A stretch of 64,000 nucleotides of DNA, taken from assembly GCA_037974665.1 (NCBI GenBank), contig CM075780.1, positions 56,213,594 to 56,277,593 on the forward strand. The letters are read 5' to 3'. This document shows positions 25,101-37,152 of this stretch, piece by piece; within the stretch, counting starts at the first letter, position 1, and each line of letters starts with the position of its first letter. The notes beneath the pieces were generated by a model that saw nothing but the letters and a program-made list of their open reading frames with translations, was not told the DNA's origin and searched no databases. Source of the stretch: Ehretia macrophylla (lineage: Eukaryota > Streptophyta > Magnoliopsida > Boraginales > Ehretiaceae). The position numbers and the translations under genes are program-made.

Positions 25101-26900
25101 TTCGCACTGAAGAAGTGGCGTCATTATCTGTGGGGCCGTAAGTTTGAGATTTTCACTGATCATAAGAGTCTTAAGTATTTATTCTCACAGAAGGAGTTGA
25201 ATATGGGCCAGCGGAGGTGGATGGAGCTTCTTGGAGATTATAATTGTTCTATCAATTATCTACCTAGCAAGGCAAATGTTGTGGCAGACGCTCTTAGCCG
25301 TAAGGCGAGTGTTTCTTGTTTAGTTGTCAAGAAATGGGAAGTTCTTAAGGAGTTCACTTATTGGAGACCGGAGTTGACTCAGGTTGGGGCGATGTGTTCA
25401 CATCTCCGTATTCAGCCTTTATTATTGTCTCAGATTAGAGAAGCTTAGCAACTTGATGTTAAACTTCAGAAGATCAAGGATCAGATCACAGATGATCAGT
25501 CTGACTTCAAAGTGCACGAGGACGGTATTCTTCGATTTCGGAACAGGGTATGTGTTCCCGATGAACCGGGCTTGAGGCGAGGTATTCTAGAGGAAGCTCA
25601 TAATTCTAAGTACACTATTCATCCCGGTGGAACCAAGATGTATCAGGATTTGAAGCAACATTACTGGTGGAATAACATGAAGAGAGAGGTTGCTCAGTTT
25701 GTATCTAGATGTTTGACTTGTCAGAGGGTGAAAGCCGAGCATCAACGACCTGCAGGGTTACTTCAGCCGTTGGCTATACCAGAGTGGAAGTGGGAGCATA
25801 TTACGATGGATTTCGTCACTGGTTTGCCTAGAACACCGAGGGGTAATGATGCAGTTTGGGTTGTCATGGATCGTTTGATGAAGACAGCTCATTTTATTTC
25901 GATGAGGATGGGAGATGAAGTTACAAAGTTGACGGGTCTTTATTTGGATCAGATTGTTAGACTTCACGGGATTCCATCTAGTATTGTCTCAGATCGAGAT
26001 TCTCGATTTACTTCTCGTTTGTAGGAGAAACTTCAGGAGACCTTGGGTACTCAGTTAAATTTCAATATCGCGTATCATCCACAGACTGACGGTCAGTCTG
26101 AGCGGACTATTCAGATTCTGGAAGATATGCTTAGGGCTTGTGTTCTGGACTTCGGGAAGAACTGGGAGAAACATCTACCACTTGCCGAGTTTGCCTATAA
26201 CAATAGTTATCAAGCTATTATTGGGATGGCACCTTTCGCAGCTCTTTACGGTCGTAAGTGCTGTTCACCTTTGTATTGGGATGAGGTAGGGGAGATGAAG
26301 ACTATTGATCCAACTATCATGCCAGAGCCTCTTGAGAAGATTGAGAATGTTCAGTTGATCAGGCAGAGAATGCTTACGGCGCAGAGTAGATTCAAGACTT
26401 ATACTGATAAGCGTCGTCGGGACTTGGAGTTTGCAGTCGGAGATCGGGTTTTCTTGAGATTGTCTCCTCGTAAAGGGTTTGCTCGTTATGGTAAAGGTGG
26501 TAAGCTGAGTCTGAGATTTGTTGGGCCGTTTGAGATTACCGGCAGGGTTGGTAAGTTGGCATATCGGTTGGCTTTATCGAAGAATTTCTCTAATGTCCAC
26601 GATGTATTTCACGTGTCTAATTTGCAGAAATATAATCCGGATCCTTCTCATATTCTTGAGCCAAAGCCGTTACAGCTTCGTGAGAATCTGACTTATGACG
26701 AGCGTCTGATTCGTATTCTTGATCAGATGGAACGAGAGTTGAGGTCGAAGAAGATTTTGATGGTTAAGGTGTTGTGAAAGCATCACGGCATTGAGGAAGC
26801 TACTTGGGAGAGACGAGATCAGATGCAGCAGCAGTACCCAGATCTATTTAGTACATCAAGTAAGAATTTCGAGAATGAAATTTCTTTAGGGGGGGGAGAA
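22178..26900 (+). pseudogene. gypsy-3 gag-pol with multiple stops and frameshifts
   Basis: Gag starts at ATG 22178 (MAGRPMTRG), same start as gypsy-1. Zinc knuckles lie at 23230-23340; the first has lost its second Cys (C-T-H-Y). Protease D-S-G-A-T-H-S-F is at about 23521-23550. RT is at about 24060-24560 with I-D-D intact, RNase H at 24900-25290, the integrase HHCC/core at 25580-26200 with G-Q-S-E intact, and the chromodomain at about 26700-26840. Breaks: TGA for Arg at 22859, TAG for Gln at about 23126, one-base deletions near 23620 and 23945, TAG at about 24205, stops at about 24573 and 24613, at about 25446 and 26022, and TGA for Trp at about 26775. Most are C-to-T or G-to-A changes. Confidence 0.94.
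26888..26900 (+). other. gypsy-3 polypurine tract
   Basis: A purine run (AGGGGGGGGAGAA) directly abutting the 3' LTR at 26901. Confidence 0.92.
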
Positions 26901-29329
26901 TGTGAAACCCCACTTTTTTATCCTGTCTCGTTTTGCGTGTTTTATCTCGTTTTGCGTGAATTGACCTGTTTATGTGCTATATGACTTAGAATGTGATAAT
27001 TTTGATATTAATACTCCTAGAACATGCTAAATGTGCATTCATGAAATTTTCATAAAAAACGGAGTCAGAAATTTTATCGTTGACTTTTAGTGAATAGTAT
27101 TTTTGAAACACGTCCGCTAAAATTTTGAAACTGGTCTTTTTAACCCTTCTAGACCTAGTCCTCGGACTTTAATAGACCTGTGTTTGATGAAATAGGTTTT
27201 CAAATTGGCTTAGGAATTTATTAGGGTTTTTACACCGACTTTTGCGAAAATCGAGTTTTAAGCCGACTCGGGTAGAATTGCTTGAATGTAAAACTCTTAG
27301 TCACCTAAAATATATTGTCTAGAATTAGTTTAAGTGTTAGTTTAATGTTTGAGCAAGAAATAGCCATTAAATGAATTAAAAGACTAGAAATACAAATAAA
27401 AGACCAAAAAAAATACTAAATGCTCAACTTTGACTTTGCATTTTAATTGTTGACTTTCCTTATATATGCTAAATAACTAAAAATAGCTCACAAAATAAAG
27501 CTCAAAACACCACAAACACACACACACATGGCCGAAACTCTCAAGGCCATTTTTGCTTAGTTTTTGTTCAATATTTCTCTTATAAATTGTAATCCAAGGC
27601 CAAAACTCTTGAACCAAAGTTTGTTCTTGCTTGTTGGGCACGCATTGCACGCATATCTAGGCTTATTTCGCATCAACAGTGAGAGAAAAATTCTAGATCT
27701 CAAAACTCATCTTTTATGTTTTTGCGTAGAATTGATTATTGAACCGTTAAAATGTTAATTTGATGTTAGATTATTGCTCAGTGCATGGCTAGGATCGTTT
27801 ATATGTATTCTTGCGAGATTTGAACTGTTGTAGCATAATTATTTATTTTCGGGTATTTAAAGTTGAGTTATTTGCTATTTCTTGATTATCTTGAGTTGTA
27901 TTGGTTGAAATTGATTGCCATCGATTTCTAAAAGTTTAATAATTATGTGGTAGCGCTGTTGTAATGCCGAATTTTCGATTGCGAGGTCGGTGCTAAAGTC
28001 CGGAAATTTCAGCCATGACGCATTAGGGTTTTAGGGTTGTTGGGCATGATTTTGATGTGTTTTGGTTGGTTTCAGAGGGGGCTAATGTAGTTGATTGATT
28101 GGGTGAGTGATAGAAACTGATTTGGAGTGGTTTGGACTAGTAGAATGTAAGTTATGATTATTTGAAGTTTAGGTTGTCTTTCTTTAAATTGTTGAATTAT
28201 GCCTTTAGTTGATTGGGTGTGGTTTGAGTGATTGAATTCTGAGTTGATGATGGGTAAACTAGGGTTTGATTGGTGTTTAATGCATGTTCAGTTGGATGGC
28301 CTACTTTGTCATCTAACTTAGTTTTTTGTTGTTAAATTGATTATTGATGTTATTATGATGATAATATGATTATTGATGATTATTGATTGATGATTGATGA
28401 ACCGGAAGCTAGGCAATTCTTCTAGATTGTCCTCCTGTGAATGATTGATGTTTATTATTATTGCTGAGTCTTTGGTATGTGTGTGCCACCTCTCGGGCAG
28501 CATCGGGCTATCGGGTTGATAACGGCATGACTACCAGAGACTACATCTAGCTCGCATGACGGAGGTGTCATGGAGGGAGAGGTTATTGAGGTACCTCGGG
28601 TGCGTGAGTTTATGGGAGTCACAAGAAGGTGTTATGATCGTGATGGCGTTTGGAGCTACACCAACTAGTGTATCCTTTATTGAATGGTCATTATAGTTTA
28701 TGTGATGATAGTAATATTGATGTTATTGTGTGTTTACTTGCTCAAAGGATCATTTCCAATGAGTATAGTAAATACTGTTCAAGATCTATCGGATCTTCAC
28801 TGGGCTTATTTTATATAAGCTCACTCTTTATTATTGCATGCTTACAGGTGTTGTAGAGCAGGACTACGGGTACATGCTTCCTGAAGAGGAAAATGTGCCT
28901 TTCGTGGATGAGTCTTATGTTTCGGAGTCTTATCCTTGATGTTGTATTGTTTTAATATCTTGTATATTATTCTAGTTGACTTTTATATGCTTTGTAGTTT
29001 ATAATGTATAAGATGTTGAAAAGATAATGAATTAGTTGATGCTATCTTGGTAGTCCTTCTTTTGTTTATGTTTAGGTTGCTAGGTTGGTATCAATATGTT
29101 TTGTAATGTACATTAAAGTTCATGTATTATGTTGGAACGGAGGCGTATAACAAAGGATGATTGTTGTATAATATAGTTAAGTTGTATGTTGTTATTTTAT
29201 TATGGAGTTGATGTATGATGTTCTATTGAGGTTGGTTTAGAGTCTCGGTGTCCTATTTACTATCGTTATACTGCCGAAATTCCATTGCGTCCTGATTGAT
29301 TATAGGAAGGGTCGAGTTGGGGCGTGACA
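26901..29329 (+). repeat. gypsy-3 3' LTR (2429 bp)
   Basis: Starts TGTGAAACC and ends GCGTGACA, followed at 29330 by the AAACA duplication. Contains the GC-rich block (about 28480-28610) and a TGATTATTGA-rich microsatellite (about 28360-28400). Confidence 0.95.
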
Positions 29330-29398
29330 AAACATCTTGACTTTCACATTACCTACTCGAACCGCCTTCATAGTGAGACCATTACCTAGGTAGCCCCT
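29330..29398 (-). pseudogene. copia-B protease end sliver
   Basis: About 70 bp between gypsy-3 and the solo copia LTR. The minus strand reads L-G-N-G-L-T-M-K-A-V then V-G-N-V-K-V-K-M-F, typical of the sequence just after the copia protease active site. It continues in frame from 31442 on one side and into 19495 on the other. Confidence 0.75.
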
Positions 29399-31278
29399 TG
29401 AAGCGAAACGTTATATCACATGAATCAAATTCTATAATTGCAAGAATAAGGCAGAAACATTCATGCATGGATCTTTAAAACGAATAAAGAATGAAAAGCT
29501 ACTTGAACATCTAAACAGTTCATAGTTTAATTATAAAAAAAAATAAAGTTTTCATGAATACCTTTATCACGAAGAACGGTGAAAAGAAAAACTTCACGTA
29601 CTGCTAGAGAGCTCCACATGACTGGATCAAGGTTCTTATGCTTAACTCTAATCTTCCCCTCTATTCCAAATCCTAGCTTAAGTGTTGATTAAGTTGTGGG
29701 ACTTGATCTTGCTAAAGTAAACTAAAAGAAAAACTATTTCAAATTTCTTCAAAAAATTGAAGCTTACTCGTGAGAGAGATAAAGAGAGAAAGAGATCTCA
29801 AAGAAGATGATGCACTGATAGAGCTTGGGATAGAGGCCTTTATATAGGAGAAAATATGCAAGGTAATTATGTCTTAATCAGAATCCAAAGGAGTAAAAGA
29901 TTAGGACTTTGAATTATCCTCTAATTCCAAAATATAATGGAAATCCTTTTACACCTTGAGTTTACACTGGCCTAGCACACCAAACAATTCCACACTTCTA
30001 GGAATAGGTGCCTAGCCCACACGATTTAGCCTATCGCTCATGTGGTATGGCTATGGTTCAACCCTTGAGCTCCATCCAAGTCCAAATCTAGTCTACTATT
30101 TAAGAATAGAGCCTTTTCTCCAATTATGGAAAAACTATCTTAAATAATTAGTAGCCTTTAAGACTTTGATTAATCAATTAATTATTTATTCAAATCATTT
30201 ATTTAACCATGTTATCCAATTTCAGCCAATAATCAAAATAGAAACTTGTTTCAAAAATAGAAAAGTCTATTTATGATTTCTAATTGCCAATGGATTATAT
30301 CTTCCCATCAATTTTGTAATTCTTTATTTAGTAAAGACACTTATAAAATAAATGGCTAGAAGTAGGACCAAAGACATAATTATTCTTCCACTGAAAATGA
30401 CCAAAATACCCTTACTAGTTTCTCAGCAATTTTTTGTCATTTTAACCTTACTCTATTTCACTAAAAGACTATGGCTGCACTTCAAGATAATTACTGTATG
30501 AACATGAGTTAGTCAATAATATATGACGCTCAGTCTTTAGACCAACTAAAGGATAATGACCACGCTACGCCTCTATACTCACTCATATCCAAGACAGGTT
30601 CACCAATTTGTATTATCACTTCTTTGATTGCATCTTTCGCCTTAGAGCCTTTAACCCATAATCTAACTATCCTCTGTAAGTTATCCACTTGACCACGGGA
30701 GTGACCCACATGTCTAACAACCAATACATCATGTATTACTGTGCGCACAGATTCAGGATGATCAACCTGGATCATTCTAAAGAAGTGATTATTGTATTGA
30801 TTCCTTATTACATATGCATGTCCCTTCTAACCAAGTCGAGACACCCAAATCACATAGTTGTTGACTCATATATAACATCTCACCCATAGGGACTCAAAGT
30901 ACAAGAACTTGACTTCGTCAGTTCATCTATATATGCTCAAGATCAAGAGCACTGGCCCACCAAAAGGCTTGTATATAAGTGACCTCTTTCTTTGATAGTA
31001 CGTATTTAGAGTATCCTACCTATGGTGGCCCGTTCAATGCATACACATGCATAAATGAAGTAAGTCTGGAACTCTATCCATGATCAAGGCAGATTACCCT
31101 ACTATAAAGGGAACTTATTCATGATAACTTCTACCATAGTAGTGTGCCCAACTCTACTACTTAGTTATGGATTAAATAGTTTTGCTTGACAAATAATTAT
31201 GACTTAGACCTTCTGTACGTAACCACTACGTACCTAAGTCAACACTTGAAACAAAGGCCTTACATACACATAAACATA

Positions 31279-31319
<41 letters not shown>

Positions 31320-31441
31320 GTCAATCAAATAAGAGAGAAACATACTCATATAAGTAAGATGACATTAATTATGCATTGCAAACATTCAGATATATCAATG
31401 ATAATGTGCTATTGGTCTTTTGGGCATACCTATTACCAAAA
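29399..31441 (-). repeat. solo copia LTR (2043 bp)
   Basis: On the minus strand it starts near 31441 with a TTGGTAATAGGTATGCCC-type end, like the copia-C LTR start (TTGGCAATGGTATGCCC). It ends near 29399 with sequence resembling the copia-C LTR end. No internal region accompanies it, and coding sequence of copia-B continues on both sides, so it is a solo LTR left by recombination. Flanking 5-mers (CCCCT at 29394, ACCTT at 31442) match only 3/5. It contains an (AT)n run at 31276-31316. Small frames inside, including 30530-30775, are not supported as genes. Confidence 0.75.
31276..31316. repeat. (AT)n microsatellite
   Basis: About 40 bp of nearly pure TA dinucleotides inside the solo copia LTR. 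Confidence 0.9.
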
Positions 31442-32338
31442 ACCTTCCCATTCTTAGAGTAAGAAGAAAATCAGTCCCTCCTAGCACATATGTGAAACAA
31501 TGCACTTGTGTCAAGAATCCATTAATTTTGCCACAGCCCTGAACTGATAGTTAAAAACTATCCCGCACCGCAAGAACTTTAATCCTCAGCAGAATTCACC
31601 ATATTTACTAAACTACCCTTATCTTTATCTCTCTTCGGACAACCCTTCCTCAAGTGACCCAGTTTTCCATACTCATAATAATGTCTTTTGTCTCCTGATT
31701 TTTATTTTGACCTCCCCAAAGATCTCATTCTCCCTTGTGTTTCCATTTACTCGTTGAACCCTCCCCAAGAACTTCCATTGTATTCCTCAGGAAATGTTTT
31801 TAAAGATCTTTGGATTTAAGTGCAGAATTCACATTATCCAAACTAATTTTATCTCATCCATATAACAGAATATCGATAAAATTCCCATACGAGGGCAGTA
31901 ATAAATACAATAATATGACGGTCTGATTTCACTTTCAACTTTGACTCCTATGTTCCTCAGTTCTATAACATTAGAGTTGTACTCATCAAGATATTCTTTA
32001 ATGGGTTTGCCTTCTTTCATTTTGAGATTATAAAATTTCTTCTTCAAATTGAGGCAATTTGTAAGAGACTTGGACATATAAAGACCTGTCAGAACCTTCA
32101 AAGCATGACTATTGTAGTCTTCTCAGCAATCTCAATCAATACATCATTTGACACACACATGTCTCACTTGTAACTATGTTTTCTTCTAGGGTTTTATCTC
32201 TTCAAGAACCATCCCTTCAACTGCATTCCATAGTCCTTGCATCACTATGAATGCCTTGAACTTGATTTTCCAAAGACTAAAACTAATCCTTTCATCAAAT
32301 TTCTCAATTTTGAACTTTTCAAAAGTCAAAATCATCAT
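31442..32338 (-). pseudogene. copia-B gag and protease start
   Basis: The minus-strand gag begins at ATG 32338 (M-M-I-L-T-F-E-K-F). It contains F-S-L-W-K-I-K-F, then at 31829-32101 the conserved gag stretch L-Y-M-S-K-S-L-T-N with L-K-K-K-F-Y and I-K-E-Y-L-D-E-Y. A zinc knuckle at about 31620-31680 has lost its first cysteines (Y-Y-E-Y-G-K-L-G-H). The protease onset (W-I-L-D-T) follows near 31530, where D-T-S-A replaces D-S/T-A/G-C-type sites. Stops interrupt it. It continues across the solo LTR into 29398-29330. Confidence 0.78.
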
Positions 32339-32445
32339 TTTCACCTATAAATGCATACATTGAGCTAGAATTTCACAAAGCATACCGTAAATTCAAACTC
32401 AACACGTCGAAAAAATCTTGGAACACCCCTGGTTAACTCTAGTCA
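32339..32445 (-). other. copia-B leader, proximal part
   Basis: Non-coding sequence between the gag start and the copia-C insertion point. It continues at 44143 beyond copia-C, judged by the AGTCA / GGTCA flanks. Confidence 0.5.
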
Positions 32446-34313
32446 TATTGGGAATGGTATGCCCAAAAGACCACTACATACGATATTTCAGTGAATGAAT
32501 ACATGTTGTGATTGTTTGTGATTAATTGTTACATTCATATATATTCTGTCTACCTTGGTTATGTGTAATTGTGTTGTATAGAGGCCCTTGATCCATAGTG
32601 AATGACTTAGATCCACGGTGTTCGTGCACAAAAGGTCTAAGTTATAGATTGGTTCTAGAATCAATTCATAACTGATTGATGGAGTTGGGTGCTTCATCAA
32701 GGTATATGTTATAGTAAGTTAGTCTCCTATGAAGGGTGACCTACCTTGGTCATTGGTAGGTTTCCAAACTAAGCCTTACTAATGTGTGCATCACACATTG
32801 AACGAACCATTTAAGTATGATTTCTCCAAAAAGTACTATCAAAGATAAAGATCAATATATACCTTATGCTACTAAGTGATTAGTACTCTTAATCTTGAGC
32901 ATATGTGGATAAGCTGACGAAATCAGGTTCATGTGCTTTGATGCACTATGGGTGAGACCTCAGTTATGGGTCAACAACTCTGTGTGTTGAGCATATAGGT
33001 TTGACTAGTTGGGACGTGCATATACAATAGAGAATCCATGTCGTCGCATGACGGAACAATTTCTCCCTTGTGATTATCTAGTAGATCGTCCTAATATGAG
33101 CTCAGTGATGTACTCTAGGAGTATGTCAAATATTTAACTTGTAGGTCGTTCCCTAGATCAAGTGTTACTTATCCAGTGGATGGTTACTAAAAGGATTTAG
33201 ATGTCTCAAGGAGAAGATGCAATCAAGAAAGAGATAGTACTTGAAGAGTCTTTCTTGATTGAGTGTTACATAGAGGGGTATTTTGGTCATTTAACTTGGT
33301 AGGTCGTAGACAAAGGTCATATACTTAGTATGATAAGCTTCTGCATTCAACAGTAAATATCTTAGAGTGCAACCATGACTTTTTAGTGGAATAAGTCAGG
33401 TTGAAAAGCCTAAATGTGCTATATGGATTAGCAAGGGCATTTTGGTCTTTTCAATTTCCAAGTTGTTTATATATTTTGGTCCCTCTTCTAGCCTATTTCC
33501 TTTTAGATGTATGTTATAGTTTCCTAGATGTTTATTGTATTTAGAGTTACTAAATTAAATATTCAATTACAACTTAGTATCCTATTTAGGAGAATATCCT
33601 ATTTGAATTAATTGTGGATAATTTGGAAAAAAAGAGTTAATCAATTTAGTAAAATAATACATGGACTAAGCATAATGGACCAAGCCACATGTCTAGCCCA
33701 CTAGGCATGGTCCACACGCGAAACCAAGAGAGTAAAGAGAATTGGAATATTTAGTAGTTTAATTAAATATGCTATTGGGTTAGTTAAGTCCAAAGATGCA
33801 TAGGATTGACTTATAGGCTAAGAATCCAAATCTTAATTCATCTAGGGTTAACTACTAAGGCTATTCCATATCTATAAATAGAGCCCATCTTTCACTTTGA
33901 TAATTCGCACCTTTCTCACAAGAAAATAGAAGATAGAAAAGTTTTTTCTCTCTCTCTCTCTCTCTCCCTCTCATGCTAGAATCACTAGGGAAAATACAAG
34001 AGAAAAGTCCCACAATTCTTCATTATCTCAAAGTAAGAAGAATGTCATAGAGGAAAAGATCAAAAGTTTCCAAGAGCTCCTAGACGTGTAGATCTTCAAG
34101 GAGCAAAAATATACGAGTCAAGGTAACAAAAATATCTCTTGCTGTAATTTTTTCTTTATGAATTCTTCTTACACATGTTCTTAGTGTTCTTGCAATTATT
34201 CATCTTAGAACTTGTGGTTTGATCCTAGATAAGAATTCTATCAAGTTATCGCTACGTTTATATACTTTAAAATATTTAAACACCATAGTATATCTAGGTA
34301 GCTTGCACTTTCA
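32446..34313 (+). repeat. copia-C 5' LTR (1868 bp)
   Basis: Begins TATTGGGAATGG where the 3' LTR has TGTTGGCAATGG, so its terminal TG is mutated. Ends TTTCA at 34313. Includes a (CT)n tract at 33947-33966. Homologous to 42243-44142 throughout. Confidence 0.9.
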
Positions 34314-34314
34314 G

Positions 34315-34326
34315 TGGTATTAGAGC
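34315..34326 (+). other. copia-C primer-binding site
   Basis: TGGTATTAGAGC, one transition away from the initiator-Met-tRNA complement, one base after the LTR end. Confidence 0.88.
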
Positions 34327-34719
34327 TACACCACATTGTAGTATAACTATTGCAATCTATACTTGCATAGATTATGAAGTTTAAGAACTTTTGGATGAAG
34401 TTTTTAAGATTCTATGTTTGCTGGAATTTTTATTTAACATATAGAATTGTGTATGTTTATGTTAAGAAACAAAAGAATTCTAGAGTAAACAAAGTTTTAG
34501 CTATATTGATAGACAATTACATGTTTTTTGCATGTTTGATTCAATATAATTAAAGATTAGATGAGTAGTTTTCATTTTATTTAATTAGATATATTGAATT
34601 TAAGGAAAAAGTAAAATCTAGTTTGATTAGGAAACTACAAGAGTTTTAATTTGATTGCAAGAAACAAGGAAATAAAGGAAATAAAACATTAAAAAAAAAA
34701 GATAATATGGCCGCCCCCC
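34327..34719 (+). other. copia-C leader, part 1
   Basis: AT-rich untranslated leader with no supported frame, ending in a GGCCGCCCCCC string where the gypsy solo LTR inserted. Confidence 0.6.
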
Positions 34720-37152
34720 TTTTGAGACCCGAACCCGGAAATAATTATTTTACTATTTTATTTTATTATTTGCATTTATTCAATTTGTATTTAATTGACT
34801 ATTTTTCGCTATTTGAATCGTTAATTGCATTATAGTAATTACTTAGTGTCCTAAATACATCTTCTAAGCTAGAAGATTAACATGTGGCATACTAGATTGT
34901 TCTACACACTTTGACTTACCTTGACTAGGCCTTATAACCACACAAAAATAAGCTAAGTAAAATAAAACAAAGCAAAAGATAAAAAAGAGAAAGAGAACAG
35001 ATCGGGCAAGAGAAAAAAAAAGAGAAAGGAACCAGAGAAGCAGCTCGAACCCGAGAGAAGAAAAATGAGGGGAAGGGGAAGAAGAAGAATAAGAAGAAAG
35101 GGAGGAGAAAAAAAGAGGGGGTTTAGCTGAAGTATTAGCTCAACTTTGCATATTTAGCCAAGAATAGGTGAAAGGTTTCCGTTTAATGTGCATTTTTCTT
35201 GTATTTTTTGTAATGGCAAGATTATATAAATGTTGAATAAAGTTGTTTTATGCATTGTTTTAGCTAGCTAACTTGATTATTATGAAGATTATGTGAAGTT
35301 TAAGTGTTGCTTGCTAGTTAAACTTGGAAATTTTGATATGTTAGTTATTCTTGTTGTTGAGGTTGAAGATGAATGAGTTGTGTAGCTTTAATGTTTGTAG
35401 AAATGCTTGAAAGAGTGTGTGATAACTCATTTATCTATCCTACTACATGTGTATTTGATAAAGCAAACAAATAAACTAAAAACGCTAAGCAAAATGTGCA
35501 TGTGTGTGTTTGTGAGGGCTGACTATCCAGCACTGGGTAGGCTACCCGGCGCTGGACAGTTGCCAATGAGAGGGGCAGTAGCCATTACCCTTTTCCCTTT
35601 CCCCCTCTTGAGCAATAAAATGCCTTTTGAGCATTAAAGTGTGTTATGAACTAGCCTAGTCTTGGTCACTTTTAGCTTGGACTTTACTATGAATTTATGA
35701 GTTAAAATGCATCTTTCATTGAGTTATTAGCTAGCCAAATGTTAAAGTGTTGTTGATCTACATCTAAGTCCAAGTTGTTAGCTATTGAAAGCATGTTTTA
35801 TATGCTAGACTAAGTTATAAATGAATTTAGCTTATAACAAACTCTAGTATAATAGTTGAGATGTTCTTTCTTTGAGTCATTAGCTAGTAAATGTTAAAAT
35901 GTTGTTAAGCCATTTTCACGTGCAAACTAATGGCTATCTGAAAGTGAGAAATGCATAAGTTATATGCTCTATTGCTTCTAACATGTGAATGGTTTGTTCT
36001 AGTGTCCATGAAAATGTTATGAAATGTTATTACTTGCTTAATTGCTTGAAGGGAAACCTACTTTGTTGTCCCCTCATTTTACGTGCTATTAAATGATTAT
36101 CAAATGCTTCCTAAATGATCAATGAGCGTTTAGTAAAGGTTGCAACCTTAAGCGAAGCACAGTGAGTTGTGCCTTTAGTGGGTGGCATCGGGCTTTCCAG
36201 TGATTGGTTTGCACAACCTTCGCATCCTATTCCCTCACTCATCTAGTCATTGAAGGCCTCGGGCTGTTAGGTCATAGGCTATCGGGATACTTCCGGCGTA
36301 CACCCATCAGTGATATAAGGGGATTGTTGAGATCGTGAATGCAGCAAAGGAAGGACTTGAAAGTGAAAATGTATCCTTTTTCCAAGTGATTATATAGCTC
36401 CATGAGAATGTTCAATGCTTTATTTTAGCGTGCGTTGTTTATTCTAAGCTTCTTAATGTTGCTATATGTTTAACTGGCTTATATGAATTCATGAAAATGG
36501 TTTCAAAACCTCCCCGCATTTCTTCCCTCCTCACTGAGCATGTGTTTGCTCACCCCGTTTGCTCAACAATTTCAAGTGAGGTCGAGGTGGCCCCTCAAGA
36601 GGAAGAAGTTTGAAGTCTCTTTTCCTTGCCTGCTTTAAAGGTTGAATGGTAGTTTTTGCTATGATCTAAAGATGTGGATTATGTGTTCCTTACTTGTTGT
36701 ACAGTCTACTTGTACTAGAGCACCGTTTTACATGTGATAGATCATAGTCTTGTCTTGACTTAGTGAAGAGAATGTTTTAAGTTTCATGATATGTTGAAGT
36801 ATAATTTTAATCTATTTTGAGCTTGAAAGCTTATATATGGTTAAATCATTTGCAGTGTTTGTAACCTAAGCTAAAGCCAAAACTAACTAGTGCCATGGTA
36901 CCTAGTAATACTCTTGAACATGATTTCCCTTTACTTATGGTTGTTTTGCTAGCGGTTAAGTTAAAGAATGCCATGACTAGTATGCTATGTTGGATTAGAC
37001 TTTGAAATTGTATTGTGGTACAGTTGTTAGCATTATGTATTCTTGTACAGGTGTTGGAATGACCGTAGTACAGGGGACACTCTATCCGTTTTTCTTCGTA
37101 CATCACGTCTGGTCTTGATTTCTAGATTGGGAGCTGGGGTCGGGGCATGACA
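34720..37152 (+). repeat. solo gypsy LTR (2433 bp) inside copia-C leader
   Basis: The start (TTTGAGACCCGAACCCGG) aligns with the gypsy-2 LTR start (TGTGACACCCGAGC...). The end (GGGGTCGGGGCATGACA, 37152) matches LTR ends of gypsy-2. Shared internal blocks include AAACCTACTTTGTTGT (about 36055), the GC-rich core (about 36170-36310) and the TGAGCA/TGCTCA hairpin (36535-36552). Both flanks are C runs (34715-34719, 37153-37157), compatible with a CCCCC duplication but uninformative. Length equals that of the gypsy-2 LTR. No internal region follows, so it is solo. Its terminal TG is lost. Confidence 0.82.

Larger units (their letters stand above)
19496..29329 (+). mobile_element. gypsy-3: complete Ty3/gypsy chromovirus (9834 bp)
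   Basis: Complete element with LTRs 19496-21908 and 26901-29329, PBS, gag-pol and a strong PPT. It is flanked by a perfect 5 bp duplication AAACA (19491-19495 and 29330-29334). It is the same family as gypsy-1 but in opposite orientation. The chromodomain at the end of pol places it in the Tekay/Del group. It interrupts the minus-strand copia-B pol. Confidence 0.96.

Noticed and set aside
30530..30775. 81-codon minus-strand frame
   Set aside because: It lies inside the solo copia LTR; no homology seen and no regulatory context.
35407..35637. 76-codon frame in the solo gypsy LTR
   Set aside because: LTR sequence without a recognisable domain and not conserved in related LTRs of the window.
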